Of a stretch of DNA of 64,000 nt, positions 1 through 7,214 are shown piece after piece; the stretch's first letter is position 1; each line of letters opens with the position of its first letter. Below the pieces are notes generated by a model. That model was not told where the DNA came from. It was given only the letters and a program-made list of their open reading frames with translations, and did no database searches. This DNA comes from Sphingomonas panacisoli (GTDB lineage Bacteria; Pseudomonadota; Alphaproteobacteria; Sphingomonadales; Sphingomonadaceae): assembly GCF_007859635.1 (NCBI RefSeq), contig NZ_CP042306.1, forward strand, positions 2,232,001 through 2,296,000, read 5' to 3'. The position numbers were made by a program, and so were the translations under genes.

Positions 1-53
1 CTGCATCCGGACAGCGCCATCAATCCGATGCCCGCGATCAGCCAAGTCTTCAT
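1..53 (-). CDS. N-terminus of a lipoprotein (partial, runs off the window)
   Basis: Reading leftwards from an ATG at 53, the 17 visible codons give a short positive start (MKTW), a hydrophobic core and the lipobox LSGC, so the product should be exported and lipid-anchored at the Cys. The rest lies outside the window, so its function cannot be told. It diverges from the glycosylase gene at 140. Confidence 0.55.
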   Translation of the reverse strand, partial: MKTWLIAGIGLMALSGC

Positions 54-139
54 GCCAGCCCTCCCTGATTGCGCCGATGGTCACCCGATCGGACCGCGCG
101 GTCAAGACGGCGGCGCACGAGAACGCTAATGATTGCGCG

Positions 140-640
140 ATGACGCTCAAACGATCCTTCGCGCCCGTCGTCGATGCCCATACGCGGCTGCTGATCTGCG
201 GCAGTTTGCCGGGCGACCGCAGCTTGGCGGCGGGGCGGTATTATGCGCACCCGCAGAACCAGTTCTGGCGGTTGCTGTCACCGGTCGCGGCCGTGGACTT
301 GGCGGCGCTGGAGTATGAGCAGCGGCTCGCGGCGATGCGCGCGGCGCGGATCGGACTGTGGGACGTCGTCTCCAGCGCTATGCGACCGGGGAGCCGCGAC
401 GCGGCGATCCGCGATCACACCGCCAACGATCTGCCCGCGCTCGCGGCGGGTCTCCCCGATCTCCGCGCGATCGCATTCAATGGCGGCACCGCCTATCGGC
501 TCGGAATACGCCAGATGGCGGGCATCGATCGCTACGCCTTGATCGCCCTGCCCTCGAGCAGCCCGCTCCATACCGTCGGCGTAGCGGCCAAGCAGGCGGC
601 GTGGTCTGCCCTGCGGTCGGTGCTCACTTCTGCCCCTTGA
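140..640 (+). CDS. DNA-deoxyinosine (hypoxanthine-DNA) glycosylase, UDG superfamily family 6
   Basis: A 166-residue protein expected to excise hypoxanthine, the product of adenine deamination, from DNA in base-excision repair. The N-terminal part has the glycosylase motif ICGSLPGD followed by YYAHPQNQFW, and a central GLWDVV strand, the pattern of the family-6 UDG/hypoxanthine glycosylases. The C-terminal LPSSSPLHT segment fits the second active-site motif. I chose the ATG at 140; an in-frame GTG or ATG at 77 would add 21 residues with no family resemblance. The 3' end overlaps the convergent small gene at 624-770 by 17 bases. It sits next to a SOS-type polymerase, so this is a small DNA-repair neighbourhood. 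The family call is from motif recognition only. Confidence 0.85.
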   Translation: MTLKRSFAPVVDAHTRLLICGSLPGDRSLAAGRYYAHPQNQFWRLLSPVAAVDLAALEYEQRLAAMRAARIGLWDVVSSAMRPGSRDAAIRDHTANDLPALAAGLPDLRAIAFNGGTAYRLGIRQMAGIDRYALIALPSSSPLHTVGVAAKQAAWSALRSVLTSAP

Positions 641-770
641 GCGCCTTGTACACTTCGCGCGGGCCCGCCGACAGCGACGCGGCGATGATGAACCCCGCCG
701 CGAGCGGCAGGATCGCGACGAACAGGATCGGGTTCGACGGCCAGACTTTTTTCGGCGGATCGGGATACAT
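624..770 (-). CDS. Small single-pass membrane protein (48 aa), unknown function
   Basis: An ATG at 770 opens 48 codons ending in TGA at 624-626. The product begins MYPDPPKKVWPSNP, continues with one hydrophobic helix (ILFVAILPLAAGFIIAASL) and ends in a basic tail, KALKGQK. This is a typical small inner-membrane protein with a cytoplasmic or periplasmic tail of about ten residues. A CCGATCCGCC-type proline-rich head before the helix argues for a real protein rather than chance. It overlaps the 3' end of the glycosylase gene. I do not recognise a family. The gene diverges from the Y-family polymerase gene, with the LexA box between them. Confidence 0.55.
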   Translation of the reverse strand: MYPDPPKKVWPSNPILFVAILPLAAGFIIAASLSAGPREVYKALKGQK

Positions 771-808
771 GCCGTCCCCTTAGCATAAGAACTGTCGGAC
801 TCGGCAAT

Positions 809-823
809 GTTCCGCTAATGTTC
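809..823 (+). promoter_or_regulatory. LexA (SOS) box upstream of the Y-family polymerase
   Basis: The sequence GTTC-CGCTAAT-GTTC matches the alphaproteobacterial LexA operator GTTC-N7-GTTC exactly. It ends 7 bases before the polymerase ATG at 831, so LexA bound here would block initiation. The box sits so close to the ATG that the mRNA may be nearly leaderless. The divergent small membrane gene starting at 770 could share control. Confidence 0.8.
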
Positions 824-830
824 CGTCGCC

Positions 831-2162
831 ATGCCCGAGTCTCCCACCCTCGACCGAACCTCGAACAGTGCGCTGCTGACGCTCCCGTCGCGACCGCTGC
901 GGTGGCTGTTCCTCGACCTCAATTCCTATTTCGCCAGCGTCGAGCAGCAGCTCGATCCCACATTGCGCGGCAAACCGGTGATCGTCGCGCCGGTCGGGTC
1001 CGACACCACTGTCGCGATCGCCGCGTCGGTCGAGGCGAAGCGCTACGGCATCTCGACCGGCACCCCCGTCTGGGAAGCCAAGAACCTGTGCCGCGACCTG
1101 ATGATCGCGCCCGCCCAGCACCAACGCTACGTCGAGTTCCACGACGCGATCATCGCGGAGATCTGGAAGCACATCCCCGTCACGCGCGTCTGCTCGATCG
1201 ACGAAGTCGCATGCCGCCTGCTCGACAACGAAAATGACCGCGACGCCGCAATCGCCCTCGCCCGCCGCATCAAGGCCGGCATCCTGAGCAATGTCGGCGA
1301 ATGCCTGACCTCGTCGGTCGGGATCGCGCCCAACCGGCTGCTGGCGAAGCTCGCGTCCGATATGCAGAAGCCCGACGGGCTTGTCGTCCTAGACGCCACC
1401 GAGCTGCCGCAGCGGCTCTACGACCTCAAGCTGCGCGACATTGCCGGGATCGGCGCGAACATGGAGCGGCGGCTGGCGCGCGACGGGGTCAACGACATTC
1501 GCGACTTGTGCGAGCGCCGCCCGCGCGACGCCGGCAGCGCTTGGGGCGGCGTCAACGGCGATCGGCTATGGTACCTTCTCCACGGCGTAGACCTGCCCGA
1601 CAAACCGACACAGACGCGCTCGATCGGGCACAGCCACGTCCTTTCACCCAACAAACGCGGGCTCGAACCGGTCCGCCTCACCGCCCGCCGCCTCGCGCTC
1701 AAGGCCGCCAGCCGGTTGCGGCGCAAGGGCTATGTCAGCCGGCTGCTGGTGCTCCACGTGCGCTTCGAGGCGGACAAGGCGGTCTGGCAATGCAGCCGCA
1801 AGCTCGAAGCGACGCAGGACAGCTTCAAGGTGCTCGCCGCGCTCGACTCGCTGTTCCCGCGGCTTGCCGAGGAAGGCCGCGCGCGCCACGGCAGCTTGCG
1901 CGTCCGTATGGTGGGCGTGACGCTCAACGAAGTCGTTCCGGTTGCCGGCGAGCAGGGATCGCTGTTCGCGCATCTCGACCCCAACGACCCGCTGGCGCGC
2001 GAAACGCGCGGGCTTGCGCTGAGCCGCGCGATGGATCGATTGAACGAGAGGTTCGGCCGCCACGCCGTATCGCTCGGGCCGTTCCATGGCGGGCGGATCG
2101 ACCGCGTCGGCACCAAAATCGCGTTCGGCCGCATCCCGGACCTGGACGAGTTCCACGAATGA
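831..2162 (+). CDS. Y-family translesion DNA polymerase (DinB/UmuC superfamily)
   Basis: A 443-residue protein of the error-prone lesion-bypass polymerase family. The first metal-binding motif is at about residues 29-38 (DLNSYFASVE) and the second at 122-125 (SIDE). The palm is followed by SVGIAPNRLLAKLASDMQKP and the helix-hairpin-helix DIAGIG. The last 150 residues form the little-finger region. The first motif is D-L-N, as in UmuC-type enzymes, rather than the D-x-D of DinB. No beta-clamp motif is obvious at the extreme C-terminus. A perfect LexA box directly upstream makes SOS induction very likely. The ATG at 831 is the only start that leaves the catalytic Asp intact. I leave the symbol blank because DinB and UmuC subtypes cannot be separated with certainty here. 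Confidence 0.9.
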   Translation: MPESPTLDRTSNSALLTLPSRPLRWLFLDLNSYFASVEQQLDPTLRGKPVIVAPVGSDTTVAIAASVEAKRYGISTGTPVWEAKNLCRDLMIAPAQHQRYVEFHDAIIAEIWKHIPVTRVCSIDEVACRLLDNENDRDAAIALARRIKAGILSNVGECLTSSVGIAPNRLLAKLASDMQKPDGLVVLDATELPQRLYDLKLRDIAGIGANMERRLARDGVNDIRDLCERRPRDAGSAWGGVNGDRLWYLLHGVDLPDKPTQTRSIGHSHVLSPNKRGLEPVRLTARRLALKAASRLRRKGYVSRLLVLHVRFEADKAVWQCSRKLEATQDSFKVLAALDSLFPRLAEEGRARHGSLRVRMVGVTLNEVVPVAGEQGSLFAHLDPNDPLARETRGLALSRAMDRLNERFGRHAVSLGPFHGGRIDRVGTKIAFGRIPDLDEFHE

Positions 2163-2216
2163 CGTTTTTGTTGCGGTCTTGACCTCGGCCACGCCTTGCG
2201 CGAAGCGTTAACGCCT

Positions 2217-2612
2217 ATGAAGACCCCCCTCCTCACCGCAACCGCCGTCGCGCTGCTCGCGCTCACGGCCTGTCAGCAAAAGTCCGAGACGACGACCGTC
2301 GCCAACGACACCACCGTCGCGAACACGACCACCGTTTCGACCGCGCCGATCGAATTGCCGCCGGCGATCAAGTCGGAAGGCTCGTTCCGCTGCCATGGCG
2401 ACAACAGCCTGGTGAAGGTCACCTTCTTCGAAGCGAAGAAGGACGGCACGATGACCGCTTCGGTCGCGTCGCCGGTCGATGCTTCGCCCGTCACGCTGAG
2501 CGGCGAGGCCGGCAAGCCGATGACCGCCGATGGCGGCTGGGCGCTGTCGGGTACCGACAAGTCGTTCGACCTGACGCAGCCTGGCAAAGCCAAGCAGAAC
2601 TGCAGCAAGTAA
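2217..2612 (+). CDS. Small lipoprotein (131 aa), unknown function
   Basis: The ATG at 2217 gives MKTPLL, a hydrophobic stretch and lipobox LTAC, followed by a Thr/Val-rich linker (repeated TTVAN units) and a small domain of about 80 residues. The domain has two cysteines (FRCHGDN and QNCSK) that could form a disulfide, and a lysozyme-inhibitor-like size and layout (FRC…VTFFEAKKDG). A MliC-like fold is a guess only. An upstream in-frame ATG at 2196 would place extra charged residues before the signal peptide, so 2217 is preferred. A strong hairpin follows the stop at 2624-2647. Confidence 0.75.
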   Translation: MKTPLLTATAVALLALTACQQKSETTTVANDTTVANTTTVSTAPIELPPAIKSEGSFRCHGDNSLVKVTFFEAKKDGTMTASVASPVDASPVTLSGEAGKPMTADGGWALSGTDKSFDLTQPGKAKQNCSK

Positions 2613-2623
2613 GTCATTCTGGC

Positions 2624-2650
2624 ACGGCCCGCGGCGACGCGGGCCGTTGC
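2624..2650 (+). terminator. Hairpin terminator after the 2217-2612 lipoprotein gene
   Basis: A perfect 10-base-pair stem (ACGGCCCGCG / CGCGGGCCGT) closes a GCGA tetraloop twelve bases after the stop. The T-run is very short (TT), so termination may rely on the stem alone or on Rho. Confidence 0.5.
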
Positions 2651-2685
2651 ATGCCGGCCTCTCCTCCGGCACCTAGGCCCAAGCC

Positions 2686-3408
2686 ATGGCCACCATCGCG
2701 ATCTACAGCCTGAAGGGCGGCGTCGGAAAGACGACGCTGGCGGTCAATCTCGCCTGGACCGCGGCTGCATTGTCGTCGCGGCGGACATTGCTGTGGGACC
2801 TCGATCCGCAGGCCGCGAGCAGTTTCCTACTCACGGACAAAAAGTCCAAGGGCGACGCCCTGTCGGTGTTCTCGAAGGACGCGCCGCCAGACAAATTGAT
2901 CCGCCGTACCACGACGGCGCGGCTCGACCTGATCCCGGCGGACGCGTCGTTGCGCGACCTCGACCTGCTGTTCCACCAACTCGACAAGAAGAAGCGGCTG
3001 GCGAAACTGCTCGATGGTCTGTCGAAGGACTATGACCGCATCCTGCTCGATTGCCCGCCCGGACTGACGGAGACCAACAAGCAGGCGATGCGCGCGGCCG
3101 ATCTGATCGTCGTGCCGGTGATCCCATCCCCATTGTCGCAGCGCGCGTTCGAGGAACTGATCGGATATCTCGGCACGACCAAGCGCGTGCTGCCCGTTCA
3201 CGTCATGGTCGATCGCCGCCGCCGTCTCCACACCGACAGTATCGCGGCCAACCCCGGATGGCCGGCGATCCCGATGGCAAGCGCGATCGAGCAGATGGGC
3301 GTGCACCGCGCGCCCGTCGGCGAATTCGCCGCCCGTTCCCCCGCCGCCGACGCGTTCGCGGGATTGTGGCGCGAAGTCGAGCAATGGCTGGCGGTCCCGG
3401 CGCGGTGA
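2686..3408 (+). CDS. ParA-family ATPase (orphan)
   Basis: A 240-residue P-loop ATPase of the ParA/MinD family. The deviant Walker A motif KGGVGKTT is at residues 10-17, the switch I/A' region is DLDPQAASS at about 38-46, and Walker B is ILLDCPPG at about 118-125. Family members move or position DNA or protein cargo by ATP-driven dimerisation. No parB gene, parS-like repeat or partner is visible next to it, so this is not the chromosomal parAB pair and the cargo is unknown. It lies alone between a terminator-like hairpin and the aat gene, with a GC-rich palindromic repeat following. Confidence 0.85.
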   Translation: MATIAIYSLKGGVGKTTLAVNLAWTAAALSSRRTLLWDLDPQAASSFLLTDKKSKGDALSVFSKDAPPDKLIRRTTTARLDLIPADASLRDLDLLFHQLDKKKRLAKLLDGLSKDYDRILLDCPPGLTETNKQAMRAADLIVVPVIPSPLSQRAFEELIGYLGTTKRVLPVHVMVDRRRRLHTDSIAANPGWPAIPMASAIEQMGVHRAPVGEFAARSPAADAFAGLWREVEQWLAVPAR

Positions 3409-3424
3409 CGCCAACCGCCCACCT

Positions 3425-3501
3425 GTGCTCCGGCGCAGGCCGAAGTGTTGGCAGGACAGGTCGTCACGTGCGGCCAGCGCTCCGGCGTAGGCCGGAGCAC
3501 G
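3425..3501. repeat. Paired palindromic intergenic repeat (CTCCGGCG…GGCCGG type)
   Basis: Two related units, TGCTCCGGCGCAGGCCGAAG and GCTCCGGCGTAGGCCGGAGC, sit about 50 bases apart between parA and aat. The second is a near-perfect hairpin. It looks like a dispersed extragenic palindrome rather than an operator. Confidence 0.45.
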
Positions 3502-3517
3502 GAAGAGGCAGCGAGGC

Positions 3518-4261
3518 GTGAAACACCTGCCCGAGCCCTCCTACGACGTGCTCGACCCCAATCTTGTGCTCGGCGCCTATGCCGTTGGCGTCTTCCCCAT
3601 GGCCGACGCGCGCGACGCGGCCGGCGTGTATTGGGTCGAGCCCCGCAAGCGCGCCGTGCTGCCGCTCGACGGCTTCCACCTTTCACGCTCGCTCAAGAAA
3701 ACGATCGCGTCGGATCGCTTCCGCGTCACCGCCGACGCCGCGTTCGAGGATGTCATCGCGCTGTGTGCCGAAAGCGCCGATGATCGCCCCGACACCTGGA
3801 TCAATACGACGATCGAGCAAGTCTTTACCCAGCTCCACTTCCGCGGCTTCACGCATTCGATCGAGTGTTGGGACAGCGACGAGTTGGTCGGCGGGCTCTA
3901 CGGACTGGCCTTAGGGCGCGCATTTTTCGGTGAATCGATGGTCAGCCGTGCGACCGACGCATCGAAGGTCGCGCTCGCCTGGCTCGTCGCGCGGTTACGC
4001 GCGGGCGGGTTCACCTTGCTCGACTGCCAGTTCCAGACCCCGCACCTCGCCTCGATGGGCGCGGTCGAGATCAGCCGCGGCGATTACGTCGCGTTGCTGG
4101 GCGGCGCGATCGAGGGTTCGCTGGGCGGGGCGGCGGCGTCGGTCGAATCGGGCGATTTCGGCGCGCTTGACCGGCTGCCCTTGGATTCGGACGGCGCCGT
4201 AACCGTGTCGGGGCCGCTGGTCGGGAAGGACATCGTGCAGCTCTTGACCCAGACGTCATAG
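3518..4261 (+). CDS. aat: Leucyl/phenylalanyl-tRNA--protein transferase
   Basis: A 247-residue cytosolic enzyme of the N-end-rule pathway. It moves Leu or Phe from tRNA to the N-terminal Arg/Lys of proteins, marking them for ClpAP. Family signatures are clear: GVFPMAD…WVEPRKRAVLPLDGFH at the N-terminus, DRPDTWIN, HSIECWD, LVGGLYGLALGRAFFGESMVS and LLDCQFQTPHLASMGAVEI. The start is GTG at 3518 with a GAGG element just upstream. The C-terminal end, QLLTQTS, is antisense to the coding part of the DUF2155 gene; the two genes overlap tail-to-tail by 178 bases. Confidence 0.95.
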   Translation: MKHLPEPSYDVLDPNLVLGAYAVGVFPMADARDAAGVYWVEPRKRAVLPLDGFHLSRSLKKTIASDRFRVTADAAFEDVIALCAESADDRPDTWINTTIEQVFTQLHFRGFTHSIECWDSDELVGGLYGLALGRAFFGESMVSRATDASKVALAWLVARLRAGGFTLLDCQFQTPHLASMGAVEISRGDYVALLGGAIEGSLGGAAASVESGDFGALDRLPLDSDGAVTVSGPLVGKDIVQLLTQTS

Positions 4262-4749
4262 ACCGGATCGCGCACGACGTTGAGCGACGGGCGTTCCTTG
4301 TACAGCCACCCCGAATGCACGCGCTTCCACGACCCGTCGGTCTGGGCGATCTCCAGCTGGACGAACGCGCCGGTATAATGCTCCTGCTCCCACGGCGCGG
4401 TCTGCTCGCACGCGCGCAGGCGGACGATCACATTGCCGATCCGCGTCGCCTGGCCGGGCTTCATCGTCAGGTCGCGCGCCTGGCCGTTGCGCTTGTTGAG
4501 CAGCCCGAGCACCGCGACGCGATCCTTCATCGGTGTCGTGCCGTTCTCAGGATTGGTCGGGTCGCCGGAGACGTCGACCGTCTCGACCCCGCCCGCCACT
4601 TCGGCCTCGTCGAGGGTCGTCGCGGGGGCGGTCGCGGTCGCAACCGGGGCGGACGTGTGCTGGCCCTGATACCAGTTATAGCCGGCCCAGCTTGCCGCCC
4701 CGACACCAGCCAAGGCCGCGCCGATGCCGACGACGCGGCGCCAGTTCAT
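4084..4749 (-). CDS. DUF2155-domain protein, membrane-anchored or exported
   Basis: A 221-residue protein. An N-terminal hydrophobic segment (VVGIGAALAGVGAASWAG) is followed by an Ala/Thr/Pro linker. The DUF2155 core then runs from about residue 75 to 170 (DRVAVLGLLNKRNG, RLRACEQTAPWEQ, AFVQLEI, VHSGWLY, VYDVWVKSC). The family is widespread in alphaproteobacteria with no settled function. Its two cysteines (in RACEQT and VKSC) fit a periplasmic disulfide. The ATG at 4749 overlaps the NDUFA12 stop in an ATGA, so the two are translationally coupled. The last 50 residues are Ser/Pro-rich and lie opposite the coding end of aat. Confidence 0.85.
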   Translation of the reverse strand: MNWRRVVGIGAALAGVGAASWAGYNWYQGQHTSAPVATATAPATTLDEAEVAGGVETVDVSGDPTNPENGTTPMKDRVAVLGLLNKRNGQARDLTMKPGQATRIGNVIVRLRACEQTAPWEQEHYTGAFVQLEIAQTDGSWKRVHSGWLYKERPSLNVVRDPVYDVWVKSCTMSFPTSGPDTVTAPSESKGSRSSAPKSPDSTDAAAPPSEPSIAPPSNAT

Positions 4750-5138
4750 GCGTCGGGCGTCCAGGCTTCGTAATCGCCGGTCGCGGCGGCGCGCTTGCCG
4801 CCCTTTTCCAGCGCGCCGGGCGGGCGATATGCGAGCGCGGTACCGGTCAGGTTGGGAATGGCGGGCTTTTCCCAGCGCCGCTGCGGCGGCAGCGCACGAT
4901 CGGGCACGTCGTCGATCTGATGATGCAACCAACTGAACCAATCGGGCGGCACCCGGCTGGCGTCGTTCGCGCCAGCATAGATCACCCAGCGCCGCGGATT
5001 GCCCGCGGTATCCTTGCCCCCGGTGTAATACACGTTGCCGAGTTCGTCCTCGCCGACGCGTTCCTTACCGATCAGCCCGAACATCGTGCCCCAGCTCGCG
5101 CCGTTCCACCAGGTGAAGGGATTGAGATTGATGCCCAT
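4746..5138 (-). CDS. NDUFA12-family NADH:ubiquinone oxidoreductase accessory subunit
   Basis: A 130-residue homologue of the B17.2/NDUFA12 supernumerary subunit of respiratory complex I, which alphaproteobacteria share with mitochondria. Diagnostic segments are WWNGASWGTMFGL, ERVGEDELGNVYYT, RRWVIYAG, ASRVPPDWFSWLHH and the DDVPDRALPP region. It acts on the cytoplasmic side of complex I, in assembly or stability. The ATG at 5138 matches the family N-terminus; an upstream ATG at 5174 would add 12 residues. It is coupled by a 4-base overlap to the DUF2155 gene, a common pairing in this group. Confidence 0.9.
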   Translation of the reverse strand: MGINLNPFTWWNGASWGTMFGLIGKERVGEDELGNVYYTGGKDTAGNPRRWVIYAGANDASRVPPDWFSWLHHQIDDVPDRALPPQRRWEKPAIPNLTGTALAYRPPGALEKGGKRAAATGDYEAWTPDA

Positions 5139-5192
5139 GGCCGAGCGATTAGCGGGCGGGTGGGACAAGGGCAAGCGAATGGCGGCGCCGCG

Positions 5193-6041
5193 TCAATCGT
5201 GCGGGATCTGCCACAAGATGTTGGTGTTGTAGGAATCCCGCGTCGGGCGGCCCGATCCATCCTTGGCCGGCGTGAACCGCGCACGTACCCGCATGACGCG
5301 ACAGGTGGCATCGTCCAGATCGGCGCTGCCGCTCGATCCGGTGACCGCACAGTCGCTGACCAGCCCGTGCGCGGAAATCTTGAGCGCAACGACGGTCCGG
5401 CCCATCAGATTGGCACGCAATGCCGCGGGCGGATAATCGTCGGGTGTGATCAACGACGCGAGGTTGCGCGGCTGCGCCTTCGTTATCGCCGGCAGGCCGC
5501 TGCCCGTATCCAGCCTGATCAACTCGCGCCCGCACTTGCGAAGCTCGTCGATCGCCGGCTTCAAACCGTTCAGGTTGAATCCGACGACCTTGCCGCCGGC
5601 GTCGTTCACCTCGATCGAAGGTGCGACTTCCATCTTCGAAAGAAAATCGGTCTGCATTGGCGCGATGACGCGTTTGCCGCCACCGTCGACCGCCGTCACG
5701 ATGCTGACCCCGCGCGAAAACTTCTCGGTGCCGATCGTCCAGATCAAATCCGGCTTATCGTTGATTTCGTACCGTAACGGCCCGGCGATGATGACGAGTT
5801 GCTTTCGCTCCGCGGTTATCGACACCGCGAATTGCCACCCGCCGGTAAACTGATCGACGGCGAAGCAATTGTCGCCCGGATCCATGAAAATCGTCCAACT
5901 GCCGGCTTTGGACCATTGCTGAGCGGCCGCTGCAGACGGAACGGAGTGGACGGACAGGCCCATCACCGTAGCGACAGCAATCGTCCGCTTTCCCCAGGCT
6001 CGCCGAGCCTGACCAACGCTACGCAACATTACCCCCCACAT
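5193..6041 (-). CDS. Exported protein with C-terminal TonB-like domain
   Basis: A 282-residue protein. Residues 1-40 hold a signal peptide (TIAVATVMGLSV…SAAAAQQ). The middle (about 45-195) has no recognised domain but is beta-rich, with a lone cysteine in GDNCFAVD. Residues 200-282 look like a TonB C-terminal/energy-transducer fold: YPPAALRANLMGRTVVALKISAHGLVSDCAVTGSSG, then a Cys-containing helix and the ARFTPAKDGSGRP segment. Such stand-alone periplasmic TonB-C proteins without a membrane anchor are frequent in sphingomonads; their role is unclear. A second in-frame ATG five codons in could also be the start. Confidence 0.75.
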   Translation of the reverse strand: MWGVMLRSVGQARRAWGKRTIAVATVMGLSVHSVPSAAAAQQWSKAGSWTIFMDPGDNCFAVDQFTGGWQFAVSITAERKQLVIIAGPLRYEINDKPDLIWTIGTEKFSRGVSIVTAVDGGGKRVIAPMQTDFLSKMEVAPSIEVNDAGGKVVGFNLNGLKPAIDELRKCGRELIRLDTGSGLPAITKAQPRNLASLITPDDYPPAALRANLMGRTVVALKISAHGLVSDCAVTGSSGSADLDDATCRVMRVRARFTPAKDGSGRPTRDSYNTNILWQIPHD

Positions 6042-6070
6042 TACGCTTCACACGTCCCCGATATCGGCGC

Positions 6071-6547
6071 CTACTTCGCCCAATTCACCTTGTCGCCCTC
6101 GGCGATCCCCAGCGCCGCCGCGCGGCCGCCCTTGATCTCCAGCACCGCGCCGACCGGTTCGCCCGACGACAATGGCGTCTCGTCGAACGGCACGGCGTTG
6201 GCGGCGATGTGCGCGATTGTGCCGTCCGCGCGGATGAAGATGATGTCGAGCGCGCTCGGCGTGTTCTTCATCCAGAAGCTCGCCTCGCGCGGCGGGCCGT
6301 CGGGCGGATAGGGCCAGAACATCATCCCGCCATTGACGGGAATCTCCATGCGGAACATCAGCCCGCGTTCCTGCTCGTCGGCGGTCTTGGCCTGTTCGAC
6401 TTGAAAGGGATGCGCGCCGTTCTTGCTGGCGATCGTCACGGTCATCGTCCGCACCGCGGCCGCGCTGTTGTCCGACCCGCTACCGCTCGCACACCCTGCC
6501 GACAGCGCGCACAGCGCCAGCGGCAGCAACAATCCACGCACTGTCAT
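6071..6547 (-). CDS. DUF192-family lipoprotein
   Basis: A 158-residue protein with signal peptide and lipobox (LSAGC, Cys at about residue 19), then a DUF192 domain. Recognisable segments are EQERGLMFRMEIPVNGGMMF, SFWMKNTPSALDIIFIRADGTI and the C-terminal AVLEIKGGRAAALGI. The function of this family is unknown; members are exported or membrane-bound. The stop codon lies 30 bases beyond the TonB-C gene start. The ATG at 6547 is directly beside the end of the cold-shock gene, suggesting one operon. Confidence 0.9.
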   Translation of the reverse strand: MTVRGLLLPLALCALSAGCASGSGSDNSAAAVRTMTVTIASKNGAHPFQVEQAKTADEQERGLMFRMEIPVNGGMMFWPYPPDGPPREASFWMKNTPSALDIIFIRADGTIAHIAANAVPFDETPLSSGEPVGAVLEIKGGRAAALGIAEGDKVNWAK

Positions 6548-6551
6548 CAGA

Positions 6552-7137
6552 TTATTCGTCCCGATCGACCGCGACCGCCAGCGGACCCTTGCGGCCGTCG
6601 ACGATTCGCGCACGCAGCCGCTGGTCCGGTTCGACTTCGGGCAATCCGGCGCGGCGCAGCGTTTCCATATGGACGAAGATATCCGCCGAGATCGCTTTCG
6701 CGCACCAGGAAACCATAGCCTTTCAGGCGATTGAACCATTTGACGGCGACTGCTTCGTAATCGCCGGCCTGATCGAGCATGGCGACAGGATCGACCCGCT
6801 CGCCGTCGCTGCGCATCCGGGGCGGCGGCTCGACGGCCGTTGTTAGGTCGATCGACAGGATTTCTGTTGCCTGCAATCCGCGCTGGCGCTGCACCGCGCG
6901 GCATTCGAGCCGCGCGCCCTCGGGCAAGCTGCGCCGGCCATGCGGCTGGAGGACGGAGAAGTGGATCAGCACGTCGCCGCCTTGGTTGTCATCGACCAAG
7001 AAGCCGAATCCTCGCGTGACGTCGAACCATTTGACCACACCGGTATGGCGCGATTCGTCGGGCGCGCTCGATGCGACGCTCGATTCCGACGGCTGCAGCG
7101 GCCGTTCTTCCAGTTCCGGCTGCGGTTCTACGCGCAC
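6552..7137 (-). CDS. Double cold-shock-domain protein, with a 1-base frameshift in the second domain
   Basis: Two nucleic-acid-binding cold-shock domains are encoded. The first (about residues 32-98) is intact: GVVKWFDVTRGFGFLV and GGDVLIHFSVLQ. The second begins well (AVKWFNRLKGYGFLVRESDLG), then the open frame drifts into nonsense and stops at 6547-6549. Removing one base in the run at about 6682-6687 restores DIFVHMETLRRAGLPEVEP…LAVAVDRDE and a TAA at 6552-6554, giving a 194-residue protein. Either the assembly has a 1-base insertion, or the second domain is truly broken. The coordinates given are those of the restored reading frame. It is followed closely by the DUF192 gene. Confidence 0.75.
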
Positions 7138-7214
7138 AACTACCCCCTGACCCGCCGCTGTATCACGTATACTTGCGATCCCAAAGAATCGAGTGCGGTC
7201 GTTTCGGTCCCGAA

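Noticed and set aside
4533..5777. Open frame of 414 codons on the plus strand
   Set aside because: It runs antisense across three supported genes and shows no domain.
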